Shown: one piece after another, positions 25,670 to 35,800 of the stretch
How the letters are laid out: each line of letters starts with the position of its first letter
How positions within the stretch are numbered: position 1 is the first letter of the stretch
Assembly: GCA_000828835.1 (NCBI GenBank)
Contig: AP014633.1
Coordinates: 434,001 to 498,000 of the forward strand
Direction of reading: 5' to 3'
Length of the DNA stretch: 64,000 bases
Source of the DNA: Thioploca ingrica
GTDB taxonomy: Bacteria; Pseudomonadota; Gammaproteobacteria; Beggiatoales; Beggiatoaceae
Translations under genes and position numbers: made by a program
The notes under the pieces: model-generated
The model's input: the letters and a program-made list of their open reading frames with translations, nothing else
The model's database searches: none
What the model was told of the DNA's origin: nothing

Positions 25670-26470
25670 ATGATAAAACAATATCCTTTCAGAGAATATG
25701 TGGCGCATCTGTTTATTAATACTCCCTTTGAGGAGCACGCTTTTCGGCTAAGAAAGATAATCAAGCGAATGAAATTTAACCATCAGAAACGTCCGGAGTT
25801 AGAAAAAATATACAGAGAACTCACCCTAACCCAGCCGGTAATGCAACGTCTCATTCAAGATTCGATGAATTGCATTGATGTTGGCGCTCATTTGGGTTCG
25901 ATGCTAAGTCAAATCCTCAAACTTTCACCTCATGGCAACCATATCGCTATTGAACCGATTCCTTACAAAGCACAATGGTTGCGAGAGAAATTTCCGACGG
26001 TAGAAGTTCATCAGGTCGCTGTGAGTGATGCACCCAGTATAGCTAATTTCCATTATTATCCTCAAAAATCCGGTTTTAGTGGACTTCAAGCTAGAAAAAA
26101 ATTAAGTAGTAATGAAATTCAATTTACGGTGAAATGTGAACGACTAGATGATCTAATCACTACCGATAGACATATTGATTTTATCAAAGTGGATGTAGAA
26201 GGTAATGAATTCAATTTCTTTCGTGGCGCTCAACAAACTTTGCAACGATGTCAACCTCATATTTTATTTGTTTGTACTCATGGTGGCTTAATCTCTTCTG
26301 GGGTAGAGCCCAGTGAAATTTTTGCTCAATTAACACAATATCATTATTCAATATTTTTCCTGGAAGATTGGCTTAATGCTAAACAACCCTTAGATGTTGA
26401 ACGGTTCTCTAATGCGATTATGTGCTATCCCTATCAAGCCTATCGGTTTTTGGCTACTCGACCGGCATAA
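25670..26470 (+). CDS. FkbM-family SAM-dependent methyltransferase, copy 2
   Basis: A protein of 266 residues, very similar throughout to the gene just upstream. The first 20 residues differ at one position (YPFREYV against YPLREYV). SAM motif NCIDVGAHLGSMLSQIL and FIKVDVEGNEFNFFRGA are retained. Differences concentrate in the C-terminal third (for example CTHGGLISSGVEPSEIF against CTRSNLRSFNLQPIEIF) and there is a one-residue deletion near KKLSSNEIQF, suggesting that the copies are diverging in substrate contacts. No frameshift or premature stop is seen, so both are presumed active. Confidence 0.85.
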   Translation: MIKQYPFREYVAHLFINTPFEEHAFRLRKIIKRMKFNHQKRPELEKIYRELTLTQPVMQRLIQDSMNCIDVGAHLGSMLSQILKLSPHGNHIAIEPIPYKAQWLREKFPTVEVHQVAVSDAPSIANFHYYPQKSGFSGLQARKKLSSNEIQFTVKCERLDDLITTDRHIDFIKVDVEGNEFNFFRGAQQTLQRCQPHILFVCTHGGLISSGVEPSEIFAQLTQYHYSIFFLEDWLNAKQPLDVERFSNAIMCYPYQAYRFLATRPA

Positions 26471-26572
26471 ACTGAGTAGAGTGGGAATTCTTGCCCACCA
26501 TTTTAAATAACAATACCCTTTTCTCCCCAAAAGAAATTGCCAATGGTTGAGGTACTTATCAAGCAGTTTTTA

Positions 26573-27907
26573 TTAATAATCTGCAGGAAACTGCCATTGC
26601 ATTTCCCACCCCGCTTGTCCTGCTGGTGCTCTCAATTCATCTTGAACACCAATCTGTGGTATTGCTACTAAAGTATTATTTAGATAAATCAATGGGATAA
26701 AAGGTCTCTGCCACGGCGGTAATTGCAGCGTTTGTAAGAGTTTTTTAACCACCCGTTGGTGTCCACGCCAGTGAAAAATTTCACCGCCTTGTCGAAATCG
26801 AACTTGTAACGCAGTCCCACTCGGTAATGCCAGTCCTCGTCCTTGAATCCGAACTGCGGTTAATTGTCCTAATGGTAAAGCTAACGGTTGGGGTAATAAC
26901 CAGGTCAATTGGGACGAATTCATCGGTTGAGGCGGTAATGGTGACATCACGAATAATAACTGTCGATAGCGGCGAATTTCTACACCTGGCCAACATACCA
27001 CGGGTTGTTGATCGATTTTGGCGGGCAAACAACTTTGGAGAATTTGCTGTAATTGTGCACTAGAAGGAATGGGACATTGGCATTGACTTAACCAATATCG
27101 TATCACATTGCGTTGTCGAACTAAATTGAGAGCGGATAAAGCCATTAAATTCAATTGAGTCAGATGATTAGTGCGACAAGTTTCCCAATCAATTTGTGCT
27201 AAACTTTGCACCAATTCATGCGCTTCAGCTTGATAGCGGGCGGTTCGACTTAAAGTATAACTGACACTGGGCCAACGTTGTTGTAACCTGGGAATAATTT
27301 GATGACGGAGAAAATTGCGGTCAAATTGGATATCGGTATTACTGCTATCTTCTATCCACTGTAACTGTGCTTGTTGTGCATAAGCATATAATTGTACACG
27401 AGTATAGTTTAACAAAGGGCGAATTAGCCAACCTGAAGCTAAGCGAGTAACCGGTGGCATCGCCGCTAAACCGGCTACGCCAGCGCCACGGAGTAATTGT
27501 AATAATACCGTTTCGGCTTGATCATCGGCATGTTGTGCAGTGAGTACCACCTCTTCTGGGGAGAGCAATTGTGCAATGGCTTGATAACGTGCCGTGCGGG
27601 CATTGGCTTCTAAGCTTTCTCTGGAGGCTCTGCGAACTTGAACGCGAATAATTTCACAGGGAATAGCTAAAGCTTGACAAACGGCTTGACAATGTTGAGC
27701 CCAATAATCTGCCTGCGGGTGTAATCCATGATGGATATGAACGGCTCGTAATTCTTGTTCAGCTAATTGCGGACGTAATTGCGCTACGGCATGTAACAAC
27801 ACATGAGAATCTAAACCACCGCTATAGGCAACCCAAATTCGTTGAGTATCAAGGTAATTCCTTAAGATCTCAACGAGGTGGGTTCCTAAATTAGCAGTGT
27901 CATTCAT
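26573..27907 (-). CDS. tilS: tRNA(Ile)-lysidine synthase TilS
   Basis: A protein of 444 residues. The PP-loop ATP pyrophosphatase motif is VAYSGGLDSHVLLH near residue 27, with AVHIHHGLHPQADYW and AQHADDQAETVLLQLLRGAG as the downstream substrate-binding motifs. RNFLRHQIIPRLQQRWP leads into the C-terminal TilS domains, where KKLLQTLQLPPWQRPFIPLIY is characteristic. It attaches lysine to C34 of the AUA-reading tRNA(Ile), an essential decoding step. No cotranscribed partner such as accA is visible. Confidence 0.93.
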   Translation of the reverse strand: MNDTANLGTHLVEILRNYLDTQRIWVAYSGGLDSHVLLHAVAQLRPQLAEQELRAVHIHHGLHPQADYWAQHCQAVCQALAIPCEIIRVQVRRASRESLEANARTARYQAIAQLLSPEEVVLTAQHADDQAETVLLQLLRGAGVAGLAAMPPVTRLASGWLIRPLLNYTRVQLYAYAQQAQLQWIEDSSNTDIQFDRNFLRHQIIPRLQQRWPSVSYTLSRTARYQAEAHELVQSLAQIDWETCRTNHLTQLNLMALSALNLVRQRNVIRYWLSQCQCPIPSSAQLQQILQSCLPAKIDQQPVVCWPGVEIRRYRQLLFVMSPLPPQPMNSSQLTWLLPQPLALPLGQLTAVRIQGRGLALPSGTALQVRFRQGGEIFHWRGHQRVVKKLLQTLQLPPWQRPFIPLIYLNNTLVAIPQIGVQDELRAPAGQAGWEMQWQFPADY

Positions 27908-27990
27908 TCAAGCAATCTGCTCAAAAATGACCATTAAAATATAACATATTGAAATTAAAGTTTAATTTCCATAACTGACACTCGAAGCTC

Positions 27991-28045
27991 CAATGCCATT
28001 AAGTTAAGAATTCCCCCTTTTGAAAAAGGGGGGTAGGGGGGATTT
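27991..28045. repeat. MITE-like end joined to a poly-C/poly-G hairpin
   Basis: CAATGCCATTAAGTTAAG (27991-28008), the end sequence of the elements at 8431 and 39959, followed by a CCCCCTTTTGAAAAAGGGGGG hairpin-type core and GGGGGATTT. The opposite end is not clear; TTAACTTAAGGTAAT at the htpG stop has some likeness. It lies downstream of htpG. Confidence 0.55.
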
Positions 28046-28061
28046 AAAAGGCTTTTAATTA

Positions 28062-29993
28062 TTAACTTAAGGTAATAATTCTTGGAGATAAATTGCCCAT
28101 CGAAATAAACATCTCATTCAACCGTTTAACAAAGGCACCGGGATCATCTAATTGTCCACCTTCGCTCAGTAAAGCTTGATCAAATAAGATAAATACCCAA
28201 TCGTTAAAACGCTTCTCATCCGTTTCTTCTTTCAATGCTTTAATGATGAGATGCTCTGGGTTAATTTCCATAATGGGTTTGTTGCCCATAATAGGTTGCC
28301 CCGCCGATTTCAGTAACCGTTCTAAACTCGCATCCATCGCATGTTCGTCCGCGACTAAGCAAGCGGGTGAAGTCGTTAGTCGGTGAGTAACACGGACTTC
28401 TTTAACTTTCTCTCCTAAAGTATTTTTGATACGTTCAACAATGGGTTTGAATTGGTCAGAAGCTTTGGCGGTGGCTTGCTTTTCTTCTTCATTTTCTAAA
28501 TGACCTAAGTCCAATTGACCTTTGGTAACGGATTGTAACGATTTACCTTCAAATTCGTTGAGGTGAGTTCCCAACCATTCATCAATTTGATCCGAAAGTA
28601 ATAAAACCTCAACCCCTTTTTTACGGAAGATTTCTAGATGAGGACTATTTTTAGCCGCAGAGAAGTTTTCAGCGGTGATGTAGTAAATCTTTTCCTGTCC
28701 TTCCTTCATGCGTCCAACATAATCTTCTAATGAAATCGCTTGAACTGGATTGTCATCGTTGGTTGTTGAGAATCTCAGCAGTTTTGCAATTCGTTGCTTG
28801 TTACTATAGTCATCAACAAGACCTTCTTTAAGTACTTTACCAAATTCCTTCCACACGGTAGCATATTTTTCTGGCTCGTTCTTAGCCATATTTTCTAAGG
28901 CACTTAGGATTTTCTTGACTGAGCCAGAGCGAATTGCTTCAATTTGCTTGTTATGTTGCAGAATTTCCCGCGAGATATTCAAAGGTAAATCATTACTATC
29001 AATGATACCCCGAATAAATCGTAAGTAAGGTGGTAACAATTTCTCGTTATCATCCATAATAAACACCCGTCGTACATATAATTTCACGCCACGACGGTTG
29101 TTACGATCCCATAAATCAAAAGGTGCACGTGCCGGAATGAAGAACAAGGTGGTATATTCGTTGCTGCCCTCGACTTTATTATGAATATAAGTTAAAGGCG
29201 CGTCGAAGTCATGAGCAACATGTTTGTAAAATTCAGTATATTCTTCTTCAGTAATTTCGTGTTTAGCTCGGGTCCATAATGCTTTGGCAGAATTAACCAC
29301 TTCTTCTTCAATCGTGGTGTTATTTTTATCTTTATCATCTGTGGTGATCTTGGGCATGATAATCGGTAAAGTGATATGATCAGAGTATTTTCTAATGATA
29401 CCCTGTAACCGATAATCTGATAAAAATTCATCTTCTTCCGTTTTCAGGTGAAGAGTGACTTCGGTACCATGTTGTGGGTACTCAGTTGTTTCAATGGTAT
29501 AATCTCCCTCACCGCTGGATTCCCACTTGACACCATGTGAGCTAGCTAAACCAGCCCGCCGAGTAAGCAAAGTCACTTTATCAGCGACAATAAATGAGGA
29601 ATAAAATCCGACGCCAAATTGTCCAATCAATTGAGTATCTTTCGCTTGATCGCCCGTTAAAGCTTTAAAAAATTCCTGCGTACCGGATTTTGCAATGGTA
29701 CCAATATTACTGATCACTTCTTCACGCGACATACCAATCCCATTATCACGGATGGTGATTGTCCGTGCTTCTTTATCAAAGCTGATCCAAATTTTTAAGT
29801 TGCTATCGCCTTCATATAAACCATCATCTGATAACGCTTCAAACCGAAGCTTGTCAGCCGCATCCGAAGCATTCGAGATCAGTTCACGTAGAAAAATTTC
29901 CTTGTTACTGTATAAGGAATGGATCATTAAATTCAGTAATTGTTTGATTTCAGTTTGAAAACCAAGTGTTTCTTTATGTGTTTCAACAGTCAT
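28062..29993 (-). CDS. htpG: Molecular chaperone HtpG (bacterial Hsp90)
   Basis: A protein of 643 residues from the ATG at 29993 ([20 protein letters not shown]), with AGGGAG upstream. The frame is open further to 30080, but that would add 29 atypical residues. The Hsp90 signature [18 protein letters not shown] is near residue 27, with [11 protein letters not shown] and [13 protein letters not shown] in the GHKL ATP-binding domain, then [19 protein letters not shown] in the middle domain. ATP-dependent cytosolic chaperone that remodels late folding intermediates with DnaK. No heat-shock promoter was identified. Confidence 0.95.
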   Translation of the reverse strand: MTVETHKETLGFQTEIKQLLNLMIHSLYSNKEIFLRELISNASDAADKLRFEALSDDGLYEGDSNLKIWISFDKEARTITIRDNGIGMSREEVISNIGTIAKSGTQEFFKALTGDQAKDTQLIGQFGVGFYSSFIVADKVTLLTRRAGLASSHGVKWESSGEGDYTIETTEYPQHGTEVTLHLKTEEDEFLSDYRLQGIIRKYSDHITLPIIMPKITTDDKDKNNTTIEEEVVNSAKALWTRAKHEITEEEYTEFYKHVAHDFDAPLTYIHNKVEGSNEYTTLFFIPARAPFDLWDRNNRRGVKLYVRRVFIMDDNEKLLPPYLRFIRGIIDSNDLPLNISREILQHNKQIEAIRSGSVKKILSALENMAKNEPEKYATVWKEFGKVLKEGLVDDYSNKQRIAKLLRFSTTNDDNPVQAISLEDYVGRMKEGQEKIYYITAENFSAAKNSPHLEIFRKKGVEVLLLSDQIDEWLGTHLNEFEGKSLQSVTKGQLDLGHLENEEEKQATAKASDQFKPIVERIKNTLGEKVKEVRVTHRLTTSPACLVADEHAMDASLERLLKSAGQPIMGNKPIMEINPEHLIIKALKEETDEKRFNDWVFILFDQALLSEGGQLDDPGAFVKRLNEMFISMGNLSPRIITLS

Positions 29994-30151
29994 GAAAAGT
30001 CTCCCTAGGCTAGTAGAATTAACTGGCTTAGATATAGGGATATCGAGGAGAGTTTCAAGGTTTGAACAACCGGTATCCAATTCAAACCGATTGTTATCAA
30101 TGATAAACTAATAAATTACACTTGGTTAGAAATCAATGAGAAGTGAACCCC

Positions 30152-30721
30152 ATGGAACGAATAGATAAATGGAACAATCGCTACCAAACTACTATTCCTT
30201 TGCCTCCGCCTTGTCAGGTATTAGCTAACTATACGCATTTATTACCGGCAACCGGCACGGCTTTAGATTTAGCTTGTGGTTTAGGCGCTAATGCCCTGTT
30301 ATTGGCTCAGCATGGTTTAGAAACCTTTGCGTGGGACTATGCGCAAGCCGCTATTACCCGATTACAAAGTGAAGCACAAAGTCAACAGTTACACATTCAG
30401 ACTGAAATACGAGATGTCGTTACTAGGCCACCTCAACCGGCTACTTTTGATGTCATTGTTATTTGTCATTTTTTAGCTAGACAGTTAGCACCGGCACTGA
30501 TAGCCGCTTTGAAGCCAAAAGGTTTGTTATTTTATCAGACCTTTGCACGCACTACCGTAACCGCTTGTGGTCCCTGCAATCCTGAATTTCGTTTAGCTGA
30601 GGGTGAATTACTGCAATTGTTTCAAGCATTACAGCCGCTTATTTACCATGAGGAAAAAGATATCGGTGACACGACGCAAGGATTACGTAACGAAGTTTTG
30701 CTGATTGCCCAAAAAAATTAA
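30152..30721 (+). CDS. Class I SAM-dependent methyltransferase (TehB/UbiE-like)
   Basis: A protein of 189 residues from the ATG at 30152; a GTG three codons earlier is also possible. It begins MERIDKWNNRYQTT. The SAM motif ALDLACGLGANALLLAQHG is followed by the acidic strand TFAWDYAQAAI and motif IV FDVIVICHFLARQ. The length and the N-terminal WNNRY match the TehB-like subgroup that methylates small molecules or chalcogen compounds, but the substrate is unknown. It is convergent with the Nudix gene 7 bases away. Confidence 0.82.
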   Translation: MERIDKWNNRYQTTIPLPPPCQVLANYTHLLPATGTALDLACGLGANALLLAQHGLETFAWDYAQAAITRLQSEAQSQQLHIQTEIRDVVTRPPQPATFDVIVICHFLARQLAPALIAALKPKGLLFYQTFARTTVTACGPCNPEFRLAEGELLQLFQALQPLIYHEEKDIGDTTQGLRNEVLLIAQKN

Positions 30722-30728
30722 AACTATT

Positions 30729-31265
30729 TTAAGCGGGCACAATTTGCTCCAGATGCAAAGAAAATTCTCCTTTCGCACGATCTTGAAAGTAATAGGTTAA
30801 AGTCCGATGTATAACTGGAAAAGCGAGATTTTCCCAAGGAATTTCATCTTGAGTAAATAATTGTACCTCCAAACTTTCATAACCCGGTGCAAAGGTCAGA
30901 TCGCCTAAACTAGCACGAAACATAATATAGACTTGACTAATATGAGGTAAGCTAAATACGGTATATAAGCTCAGTTGATTAACATTGGCTTTAGCTTCCT
31001 CCCAAGTTTCACGCTTAGCGGCTTGTTCAAGTGTTTCCTTATTTTCCATAAAACCAGCCGGTAATGTCCATAATCCATAACGTGGTTCAATCGCACGTTT
31101 ACACAAAAGAATTTTATCTTCCCATTCTGGAATACAACCAGTAACAATTTTAGGATTTTGATAATAAATCGTGTGGCAATCTTCACACACATAACGAGGT
31201 AAACAATCTCCGGCTGGCACTTTCAGCACTAAGCGGGCTGAACCGCAATGACTACAATAATTCAT
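30729..31265 (-). CDS. Nudix hydrolase with N-terminal zinc ribbon
   Basis: A protein of 178 residues. Residues 1-30 form a zinc ribbon with CSHCGSARL and CEDCHTIYYQNPK. The Nudix box is GFMENKETLEQAAKRETWEE, fitting GX5EX7REUXEE, with Ala where the usual following Gly would be. This two-part layout is found in NudC-like and related pyrophosphohydrolases. It probably hydrolyses a nucleoside diphosphate derivative, perhaps an NAD-type or ADP-sugar compound; the substrate is not determined here. It is transcribed toward the convergent methyltransferase gene. Confidence 0.85.
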   Translation of the reverse strand: MNYCSHCGSARLVLKVPAGDCLPRYVCEDCHTIYYQNPKIVTGCIPEWEDKILLCKRAIEPRYGLWTLPAGFMENKETLEQAAKRETWEEAKANVNQLSLYTVFSLPHISQVYIMFRASLGDLTFAPGYESLEVQLFTQDEIPWENLAFPVIHRTLTYYFQDRAKGEFSLHLEQIVPA

Positions 31266-31385
31266 AAATCAGTTATCAGTTATCCGTTATCAATTATCAG
31301 AAAATGCTAAACTATTAATTAGTATAACTGATAATAACCCATCAACTATAATAAAATGAATTTAAGGCAAGCTGCGAAAAAATAA

Positions 31386-32147
31386 ATGAAAGACTGGGTA
31401 AAAATAGGGACATTGTTAACAACTCGATTGGCTATTTTTATTCGCAATGGGGTAGTTCAATTGGTTCAGCCAAAATTAAACCCTTTAATTGCAAAAACTG
31501 GCCTTTTTTTTAGCAAAATTATCAAAATTGGATTAGTTATGAGTATATTATTTAGTATTATGGTTATTGCTTGTAATTTGTGGATAAATATTCAGACCCG
31601 TGATCGACTTTACTCTAATGTCAGTGAAATTCCAGCTAAAAAAGTGGCTTTATTATTAGGCACAGTCAAATGGTTACGCAAGGGTCAAGTCAATCGCTAT
31701 TTTAAATACCGAATTGAAGCGGCTGTTGCACTGTATCAAGCCGGTAAAATCCAGCATATTATTGCCAGTGGTGATAATCGCACTCGATTTTACAACGAAC
31801 CCAGAGAAATGAAAAAATCGCTTATAGAACAAGGTATCCCTCCGCAAGCGATTACTTTAGATTATGCTGGGTTTCGGACTTTAGATTCAGTGGTGCGTTG
31901 TAAAGAAATTTTTTCCCAAGACGATATCATTATCATTTCTCAACCTTTTCATAATAAACGGGCTTTATTTATTAGTGACTTTTATGGTATTAAGGCTATC
32001 GGCTTTAATGCTCAAAGTGTCCCCTTTCGCATTGATATGAAAACCCGAGTGCGAGAATATTTCGCTCGTCTGAAAGCGGTATTAGATTTATATATTCTTA
32101 GAACTCAACCTAAATTTCTGGGAGAAAAAGTCCATCTTCCGGTCTAG
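31386..32147 (+). CDS. SanA/ElyC/YdcF-family envelope protein
   Basis: A protein of 253 residues. One transmembrane helix lies at about residues 50-70 (IGLVMSILFSIMVIACNLWI), after which the chain is predicted to be periplasmic. The DUF218 domain is clear: KKVALLLGTVKWL, YRIEAAVALYQAGKIQHIIASGD, MKKSLIEQGIPPQAITLDYAG and FRTLDSVVRCKEIF, then IIISQPFHNKRALFI. SanA of E. coli helps maintain the outer-membrane barrier at high temperature; the chemistry is unresolved. The N-terminal extension before the helix is longer than usual. Confidence 0.85.
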   Translation: MKDWVKIGTLLTTRLAIFIRNGVVQLVQPKLNPLIAKTGLFFSKIIKIGLVMSILFSIMVIACNLWINIQTRDRLYSNVSEIPAKKVALLLGTVKWLRKGQVNRYFKYRIEAAVALYQAGKIQHIIASGDNRTRFYNEPREMKKSLIEQGIPPQAITLDYAGFRTLDSVVRCKEIFSQDDIIIISQPFHNKRALFISDFYGIKAIGFNAQSVPFRIDMKTRVREYFARLKAVLDLYILRTQPKFLGEKVHLPV

Positions 32148-32247
32148 TTTCTTTATCCATTTTGGCGGTAATTAGGGTGTGTCATCAATTAAAGTAACTC
32201 ATTAAAAAAAATGTCAACTCTCCCAAAATAAATCAATTATCTACCCG

Positions 32248-32326
32248 GTAGGTCGGACCAAGCGTAGCGTGTCCGACCAGCTATTCAAAGGAATCCGTCG
32301 GACACGCTGCGCTTGGTCCGACCTAC
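32248..32326. repeat. Large inverted repeat, GTCGGAC family
   Basis: Two 30-base arms at 32248-32277 and 32297-32326 are complementary with one mismatch and flank a 19-base spacer. Each arm begins or ends with GTAGGTCGGAC. In RNA this would be a very stable hairpin. A single arm occurs at 848-877, and a fragment (GTGTCCGACACC) near 8508. Confidence 0.85.
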
Positions 32327-32467
32327 ACGATAGATGGATTTGAATTGATTTCATTGGAATCCTTGACCGGTTGTTCAAGGAGCCACCGGAATTATTGAAT
32401 TAAACCCGTTAGACTTTTACCAATGAATTGGGTAGTTGGCAGTGGTAAGAAATAATATCTGATCACT

Positions 32468-32488
32468 CCCCCCTTTTTCAAAGGGGGG
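32468..32488. repeat. Poly-C/poly-G hairpin, CCCCCTTT family
   Basis: CCCCCCTTTTTCAAAGGGGGG folds as a short strong hairpin. Same family as 2219-2308, 8431-8501, 27991-28045 and 55594-55610. Confidence 0.6.
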
Positions 32489-32887
32489 AAACTTAGGTGG
32501 AATTTTATTTTTAGGCAAGGTATAAGACGACCTTAAATTTCTGATGTTGGCACAGAAAAACAGTAACTGTCTTGAGGCTAAGCGTGTGTGAACTAATTTG
32601 AAATAGGGATTGGTTTTAACTTTCTACTTAGAATAATATTTGCTACTTAAAATAGCACTGCATAAAATCTTTATTTTTTCAAATCAAATTGCTAGACTTA
32701 TTAAATAGTATTTATAGCATTATTTTTTATTATGAAAAAGGGTAAAAAACTTTTTACCTCATTAAATAACTAAAAATAACTGAGAGGATATTTGGAAAAC
32801 AATTAACACCGAGTGTTGTTACGGTCAATCCAGGAGAGGCAAGACTTAATAGCACTGGGTGTGAATTAAAACAGAAGGAAAATAACG

Positions 32888-35800
32888 ATGAAGTACTTTT
32901 ATCTTTCAATTTATATCGCATTCTGTTTATTAGTTAATTTAGCGATTTCCAGTGCAGCATCGGCGTGTACACAGCCGTCTTCTATTACCGTGGGAAACAC
33001 TAATAACGATGGTCCAGGTTCTTTACGACGAGCGATTCTAGAGGCTTGTGATGATATCACCATTATTAATTTTGATCCTAGCTTAGCCAATCAGACTATT
33101 CTTTTAACAGATGTATTACTTATTGAGCAAGGCATACACATTATCAATACCCAAGCTAAATTTTTAACTATTAGCGGTGGAAATGCTACGCGGGTATTTA
33201 AAGTGAGAGGAGGTGGTAGTCTAGAATTAGAAAATGTAACTATTGCTAATGGTTTTGGTGATTATGGTGGGGGAATTTATGTTGAAACCACTGATATTCT
33301 CAGTAAAACTGTAACCATCAGAAAAAGCACTTTTTTAAACAATAAAGCGACTATTGATAACGGCGGAGCTATTTATATTGACGTAAGACAGGTCACTATT
33401 ATTAACAGTACTTTTGTAAGTAATGAAGCAAGTAATCAAGGAGGTGCTATTTATAGTAACGATGGTTCTATAACAACTATTACTAATAGTACTTTTTCCC
33501 AAAATACAGCTTCTGCTGGAGGAGGCATTGCAGCCTCATCTGGCGGTACTTTATTAGTCAGAAACACAATTATCGCTAATAACATTCCAGACGATTGTAG
33601 TAGTGTTACAACACCATTAGCAGACGATATCAATAATCTCATTAGTGATGATAGTTGTAACCATTTAAGTTCGCCTGATAAGCCCTTGTCCGGTGATCCC
33701 AAATTAGTAACTTCTTTAGAAAATAACGGTGGTTTCACTCTAACATTAGCACTATTATCGGATAGTCCCGCTATTGATTTTGGTGATCCAACCGTTTGTA
33801 GTGGTGTTACTGAGGATCAACGTGGGTTTAGTCGAATCTCTCCCTGTGATATTGGTGCCGTTGAAGCGATTCCTTTTTCGTGTGATACTCAAGCCGATAT
33901 TCCGCCAGCAGAATGTATGGCTTTAGTTGATTTTTATGATAAAACCAATGGTCCCAGTTGGAATGATAGCTCTTCCAATAACTGGAAAGAAACGTTGGCA
34001 CCTTGTGGTTGGAGTGGTATTAACTGTGAAGGTGGATACGTAACTGAAATTGTTAGGGAAAATAATAATTTAATAAGTGGTAATTTACCTAATTTAAGTA
34101 ATTTGAATCAGTTACAAAAACTTAATTTAAGTCATAATCAATTGAGTGGTACTCTTCTTTCTGCTACTTTTCCAACGACTTTGCAAGTTCTTATGCTGGG
34201 TAACAACCAATTCAGCGGTGCTATTCCTACCAATTTGAATCTATTAATCAACTTGCAACAACTTGCCTTACATAATAACCAGTTCAGCGGTCCTCTTCCT
34301 AATCTCTCTAACTTGACACAGTTACAAAGTTTATTACTGCAAAATAACCAACTTGATGGTGAAATACCATTATCCTTGAGTCAATTAACGGGTTTGACAA
34401 CGCTTAATTTAGACTACAATAAATTAACTGTTGATCCAACTAAAACTGAATTCATTGGATTTCTTAATAACAAAAATCCTAATGGGTTGAAAACTCAAAC
34501 TATTCCTCCCTTCAATGTGGTAGCAACTGCTTTGAGTACAACTCAGATTAAATTGACCTGGACACCGATTCCTTACACTGGAGACGGTGGTTATTACCGA
34601 GCAAAATGTGGTACTACCTCAACTGATCGTTCAATTAAAGTTAAGACTGTAGATAAATCTGCTAACAGTATTACTATTGATAATCTATCAGCCGGTACTA
34701 AGTATTATTGCGTGGTAGAGACTTATACCCCTGCTCATGGCGAACAACAAAATGATTTGACTAGTTTGGAGAGTTTGGAAGTAACCGTCACCACACTGAC
34801 TCCACCACCGCCGCCCCCGGTTCAACCACCTACTGATGATCCAGTGATTCCAGCAGAAAATACTACACTTGATCTCGGCAGTAGTGTTATTGGTAAAAGT
34901 ATTCAAGTTAATTTTAATATTTTGAAAAATAAGGCTGTGGAAATAGTAAATTTCAACCTAAGTGGAGACCAAAAAGGAGATTTTGACCTGTTATCGCCTA
35001 GTTTTCCGGTAACGGTTAATAATAGTAACCAGGGTTTAACTTTAAGTGTGCAATGTACCCCATCACATCATGGTCCAAACACGGCTTCATTACAACTAAT
35101 TCCATCTGATCCGGCTCAAACTATTCCTCAGTATTCCTTAAAGTGTACTGGCAAACAACCGGCAAAATATATGTCTTCCCCAGCACCAAATAGTACGATT
35201 GTTATAGGTCATAGCTTAATAAATCAAACTATTTCAAAAACTTTTTCCATTGGAGAAGGTGGGGAAGAAGATTTACAGGTCGGTTTTATTGCTATCACTG
35301 GTCCGGAGGCAAACTATTTTAAAGTCACTACACCCACTTTTCCGGTTACCATTGCTGATGGTAGTCCTGATCAAATAGTCACGGTGACCTGCACCCCGCC
35401 GGCGTTTGGAGATTATACCACTACTTTACAATTGAGTAGTAGTGACACCACCCAAGCTACACCGACTTATACCTTGAAATGTAAAGGAATATTACCTGGA
35501 ACGATTGATTTTGTTTCGACGCCGCTACCAAAACAAACCATCGATTTTGGAGCCAGTTTAATCGGTAAACCAATTACGGTTGATTTGAATATTACTCATG
35601 AAGGGAGCCTCGATTTAGTAGTCGATTCTATTGAGTTCACTGGTGACAATGCCGACAGTTTTAAAGTGCTCAAGCCACAATTACCTATCATTTTGAGCCA
35701 AAATCAGAATAATCAAATAATCACCTTGCAATGTTTACCTTCAAAAGTGGGTATGGATAGAGCCATTTTACATTTGAAAACCAATGATCCGGATTATCCC

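Larger units (their letters stand above)
32148..32887. other. 740-base intergenic region with two repeat structures
   Basis: Upstream of the giant surface-protein gene. It contains the large GTCGGAC inverted repeat (32248-32326), a CCCCCTTT-type hairpin (32468-32488) and then about 380 bases of AT-rich sequence that probably carries the promoter and a long 5' leader (ribosome site AGAAGGAAAA near 32873). No coding frame is supported. Confidence 0.6.

Noticed and set aside
27991..28045. Intrinsic terminator for htpG
   Set aside because: The hairpin is part of a dispersed poly-C/poly-G repeat family, with no T-run in the direction of htpG transcription.
32248..32326. CRISPR-like repeat arrangement
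   Set aside because: Only two arms in inverted orientation; no regular spacers and no cas genes.
33451..33738. 95-codon frame antisense to the surface protein
   Set aside because: Shadow of the repetitive coding sequence on the plus strand; no own start signals.
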